Below are positions 61,287 through 64,000 of a stretch of DNA of 64,000 nt, in pieces. The notes beneath the pieces were generated by a model. It was not told the DNA's origin. It saw nothing but the letters and a program-made list of their open reading frames with translations, and did not search any database. Origin of the DNA: JAWVFM01 sp038237625 (GTDB lineage: Bacteria > Actinomycetota > Thermoleophilia > Solirubrobacterales > 70-9); NCBI GenBank assembly GCA_038237625.1, contig JBBRYM010000001.1, forward strand, positions 124,001 to 188,000. The letters are read 5' to 3'. Within the stretch, counting starts at the first letter, position 1. Every line of letters starts with the position of its first letter. Position numbers and translations under genes: made by a program.

Positions 61287-62912
61287 CTAGTGGCGGAAGT
61301 GGCGCCGGCCGGTGAGGACCATCGCCGCGCCGCGCTCGTCGATCGCGGCGCTCACCTCGTCGTCGCGCTTGGAGCCGCCGGGCTGGATGAACGCGCTGGC
61401 TCCGGCGTCCATCGCCAAATGCGGGCCGTCGGCGAAGGGGAAGAACGCGTCCGAGGCCACAGCTGAGCTGTCCAGAAGCGCGGCCGCATCGTCGCCGCGC
61501 GCCTCGTGGCACTTGTCGATGGCGATCTTCACCGAGTCGATCCGGCTCATCTGGCCGGCGCCAATTCCGAGAGTCGCTCCGTCGCGGGCGATGACGATCG
61601 CGTTCGACCGCACGTGCCGGCATACCTTCCACGCGAAGAGCATGTCCACCCACTGCTCAGCCGTCGGCTCCGCCTTCGACGCGACCGTCATCGTCTCGCG
61701 CGTCTCGTCGATGCGGTCCGGATCCTGGACCAGAAGGCCTCCCCGAACGCGCTTGACGTCGCGCTCGCGTGCCCCGTACCCGCGCTGCTCGGTCTCCTCG
61801 AGGATGCGGATCGCCTCCTTGCGCTGAAGCGCGTTGAGCGCCTCCGGGGAGTAGCCGGGCGCCAGCAGCACCTCGGTGAAGTTCTCCGAGAGCCGCTCGC
61901 CCAGGGCCTCGTCGATCTCGCGGTTGAAGACGATCACCCCGCCGAACGCCGACATGGGGTCGCACGCCAGCGCTCGCTCGTACGCTTCCGCCGGGCTCGT
62001 GCCGATCGCCGCGCCGCAGGGGTTGTTGTGCTTGACGATTACGCAGGCGGGCTCGTCGAATTCGTCTGCCAGTGCTCGCGCCGCATCGAGGTCGAGCACG
62101 TTGTTGAACGAGAGCTCCTTGCCGTGGTGCTTCGTGATCCGCGATAGGACGTGCGAGCGAGCGCCGATCTCGACATACAGAGCGGCGGCCTGATGCGGAT
62201 TCTCGCCGTAGGCGAGCTCGAGGAACTTCTCGTGCGGCATGACCCAGTAGCTGGGGAAGCTCTCGTAGCGCATGCCGAACCAGCGGCTGATCGCGGCGTC
62301 GTAGCGCGCCGTCGCCGCAAAGGCCTCGTTCGCGAGCCAATGGCGAGTCTCGGCGGAGATCAGCCCACCGGCCTCCTCGAGCTCGGCGAGGACGGCGTCG
62401 TAGCTCTCCGGCTTCACCACCACCGCAACGAAACGGTGGTTCTTCGCCGCGGCTCGGATCATGGTCGGGCCGCCGACGTCGATGTTCTCGACGGCGTCTT
62501 CCTCGGTCACGTCGTGACGGGCGATCGTGGCCTCGAACGGATAGAGGTTCACGCACACCAGGTCGATGGGCTCGATGCCCTCCGCCTCGAGCGTCTCGAC
62601 GTGAGCCGGGTCGTCCCGCACGGCCAAGAGCGCCGCGTGCAGGCGCGGGTGGAGCGTCTTGACGCGTCCGTCGAGGATCTCCGGCGAGCCAGTCATCTCC
62701 GCCACGTCGACAACGGCGACGCCCGCGTCGCGCAGCGCCGCGGCGGTGCCTCCCGTGGAGACAACCTCAACCCCGAGCGCCGTGAGGCCGCGAGCGAACT
62801 CGACGACGCCGGTCTTGTCGGAGACCGAGATCAGCGCACGGCGCACTTGCACGCCGCCGGGGGGCGGCGCAACCTCACCGTCGCCGGCGCGTTCCGTCGC
62901 GTGCGCGCTCAC
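61287..62912 (-). CDS. purH: bifunctional AICAR formyltransferase / IMP cyclohydrolase
   Basis: PurH makes IMP in the last two purine steps. The 541-residue protein has the cyclohydrolase domain (ALISVSDKTGVVEFARGL, STGGTAAALRDAG, GRVKTLHPRLHAALLA) and the formyltransferase domain (LAYGENPHQAAALY, ITKHHGKELSFNN, VKHNNPCGAAIG, SDAFFPFADGP). The GTG start overlaps purN by 4 nt. Confidence 0.97.
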   Translation of the reverse strand: MSAHATERAGDGEVAPPPGGVQVRRALISVSDKTGVVEFARGLTALGVEVVSTGGTAAALRDAGVAVVDVAEMTGSPEILDGRVKTLHPRLHAALLAVRDDPAHVETLEAEGIEPIDLVCVNLYPFEATIARHDVTEEDAVENIDVGGPTMIRAAAKNHRFVAVVVKPESYDAVLAELEEAGGLISAETRHWLANEAFAATARYDAAISRWFGMRYESFPSYWVMPHEKFLELAYGENPHQAAALYVEIGARSHVLSRITKHHGKELSFNNVLDLDAARALADEFDEPACVIVKHNNPCGAAIGTSPAEAYERALACDPMSAFGGVIVFNREIDEALGERLSENFTEVLLAPGYSPEALNALQRKEAIRILEETEQRGYGARERDVKRVRGGLLVQDPDRIDETRETMTVASKAEPTAEQWVDMLFAWKVCRHVRSNAIVIARDGATLGIGAGQMSRIDSVKIAIDKCHEARGDDAAALLDSSAVASDAFFPFADGPHLAMDAGASAFIQPGGSKRDDEVSAAIDERGAAMVLTGRRHFRH

Positions 62913-63514
62913 GTCACGAGTCTATGCGTCGCGCTCGCCCGGCTGCGCGCTATGGAACGGATTGCTTGTGGCAGCAGTTCGTGCTCGACCGCGTGGATCG
63001 CGGACTCGAGCGACTCGCGGTCGCGATCTTCCGGGACCGGCACCTCCCGCTGCATGAGCGGCGGCCCGGTGTCGACCCCCTCGTCGACCCAATGGACCGT
63101 CACGCCGGTGACCTCGGCACCCGCCGCTAGGGCCTGCCCCACCGCGTCGAGGCCCGGAAAGGCGGGCAGGAGAGCTGGGTGCACGTTGATCACGCGCTCG
63201 CGAAAGCGGGCGATGAACGATGCCGACAGGAGCTGCATGTAGCCCGCGAGAACGACGAGATCCACTGCGCATTCCTCGAGCCAGTCGCCGATGGCGGCAT
63301 CGCGCGCGTCGCGATCGGGGTAGTCGCCGCGCGCGAACACCGCCGTCGCCACCCCCGCGGCGCGAGCGCGTTCGAGGGCCATGGCCTCGGGCTTGTCCGA
63401 GCCCACCCCCACCACCTCGATGCCGTCGCGCCCATGCACCGTGTCGAGAATGGCCTGGAGGTTGGTCCCGCCGCCAGAGGCGAGGACCGCGACTCGGAAC
63501 GACGTGACCGTCAC
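62909..63514 (-). CDS. purN: phosphoribosylglycinamide formyltransferase
   Basis: PurN transfers formyl from formyl-THF to GAR. The 201-residue enzyme has VLASGGGTNLQAIL, the catalytic region RVINVHPALLPAFPGLDA (Asn and His) and VHWVDEGVDTGPPLMQ (Asp). Length is usual. It overlaps purH and recQ (GTGA), so recQ-purN-purH are likely one transcript. Confidence 0.97.
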   Translation of the reverse strand: MTVTSFRVAVLASGGGTNLQAILDTVHGRDGIEVVGVGSDKPEAMALERARAAGVATAVFARGDYPDRDARDAAIGDWLEECAVDLVVLAGYMQLLSASFIARFRERVINVHPALLPAFPGLDAVGQALAAGAEVTGVTVHWVDEGVDTGPPLMQREVPVPEDRDRESLESAIHAVEHELLPQAIRSIARSRASATHRLVT

Positions 63515-64000
63515 GCAGCCTCCGCGAGCGTCAGCTTGGGGAACTTGCCGCCGGTGGACCGAAGCCGGCCGGCGGCGATCAGCTCGTCGACTTCGGCCAG
63601 GACCTCCGAGCTGGAGCGGTCGTGGAAGTCGCCGTAACCGGGAAGCTCGTCGTAGCCGTACTTGACGACCACCTTGCTGTGCCCGCCGCGCAGGATCTCC
63701 ACGCAGCGGGTCCTTCCGACCGAAGGTGAGGCAGCCTCCACCACCGCCAAAATCGCGTCATGCACGGACCTTGAGCCGGGCAAGCAGCGAACAGCGAGTA
63801 GCCGCTCACCCTCTAAGCCTGCTTGCTGCTTGCTGCTTGCTGCTTGCTTGAGCGGCAGCGGCCCATCGCAAACGTCACAGCACCGCCCCTCGGCCACAGG
63901 AGCGCTGCGGTCCCCGAAATGCCGCAAGATCGCCTCCCGGCGACAGCGCTCGCCCTCGACATAGCCCCAGATCGCGCGGTACTCCTGCCAGCGGACCCTC
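63511..64000 (-). CDS. recQ: RecQ-type DNA helicase, C-terminal part (cut by window edge)
   Basis: About 163 C-terminal residues are visible. They contain the RecQ zinc-binding domain (YVEGERCRREAILRHFGD and EGRCCDVCDGP), a short linker encoded by a heptamer repeat (LKQAASSKQQAG), and a C-terminal winged-helix-like part (VGRTRCVEILRGG ... YGYDELPGYGDF ... LAEVDELIAAGRL). The helicase core lies beyond base 64000. Confidence 0.85.
   Translation of the reverse strand, partial: RVRWQEYRAIWGYVEGERCRREAILRHFGDRSAPVAEGRCCDVCDGPLPLKQAASSKQQAGLEGERLLAVRCLPGSRSVHDAILAVVEAASPSVGRTRCVEILRGGHSKVVVKYGYDELPGYGDFHDRSSSEVLAEVDELIAAGRLRSTGGKFPKLTLAEAA
63821..63848. repeat. four tandem copies of a heptamer inside recQ
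   Basis: GCTTGCT is repeated four times without error (minus strand AGCAAGC). The unit is not a multiple of three, so gain or loss of a unit would shift the recQ frame. It encodes the linker after the zinc-binding domain. Confidence 0.9.

Overview
Base composition is very high in G+C, GTG starts are frequent, and genes commonly overlap by 4 nt (GTGA/ATGA). The gene set includes a TPP-riboswitch thi operon, a homodimeric AceE pyruvate dehydrogenase, Leu dehydrogenase beside an alpha-keto acid dehydrogenase, Tat-exported enzymes, and a DUF559/AbiEi-like protein. Together these point to a chromosomal segment of an actinobacterium, most like the Thermoleophilia/Solirubrobacterales. That assignment is inference from gene style; no rRNA is present to test it.

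Layout. 1-8.4 kb: nadA (cut by the left edge), a lipoprotein, a three-gene membrane/redox cluster that resembles the methylamine dehydrogenase (mau) maturation genes, a MutM/Nei glycosylase, nadC, a FIST-domain protein, and prfB with the classical +1 programmed frameshift. 8.4-13.8 kb: two uncharacterised genes, an NTF2-like protein and secA. 13.8-21.8 kb: NagZ-like GH3, an acyl-CoA synthetase, hpf, comF flanked on both sides by decayed c-di-GMP (HD-GYP and GGDEF) gene fragments, then lysA-hom-thrC. 21.8-29.2 kb: an alpha/beta hydrolase, secreted and cell-wall proteins (M23 peptidase, CWB2 protein), a CDF zinc exporter and an acyl-CoA dehydrogenase with a TetR-type palindrome at its promoter. 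29.2-35.5 kb: lipA, lipB, Leu dehydrogenase and E2/E1beta/E1alpha of an alpha-keto acid dehydrogenase, a plausible branched-chain amino acid catabolic operon with its own lipoate supply. 35.5-42.9 kb: a short zone of gene remnants, then a second operon (inactive-looking E2 paralogue, lipoyl-LPD, AceF-type E2, AceE, DsbA-like) for pyruvate oxidation. 42.9-51.5 kb: beta-lactamase-fold protein, a second LPD, a membrane protein, an NTF2-ThiE fusion, then TPP riboswitch-thiO-thiS-thiG and PhoD. 51.5-57.3 kb: a 1315-residue secreted subtilase-propeller-cupredoxin protein, a short LigD, and tRNA-Lys. 57.3-64 kb: a DUF559 nuclease-like gene bracketed by inverted palindromes, secreted amine oxidase and nitrilase-like proteins, purH, purN and the end of recQ.

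The observation I consider most novel is a 35-bp palindromic element with five recognisable copies in this window. Two of them, in inverted orientation, exactly bracket the DUF559/AbiEi-like gene beside tRNA-Lys, and its start codon lies in the centre of one palindrome. A third copy is translated as part of the linker of an E2 enzyme, and a fourth supplies the C-terminus of the ThiE fusion. This looks like a nuclease-associated mobile palindrome family. The mau-like cluster, whose small Tat-exported subunit keeps one presumed cofactor tryptophan but has Tyr in place of the other, is the second candidate for an undescribed system.

There is no stretch above 300 bases that is wholly unexplained. 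The longest non-coding or decayed zones are 35362-35942 (promoter plus remnants), 17908-18188 (GGDEF remnant) and 47428-47582 (riboswitch). Long open frames antisense to real genes are common here because of the G+C content and were left out.
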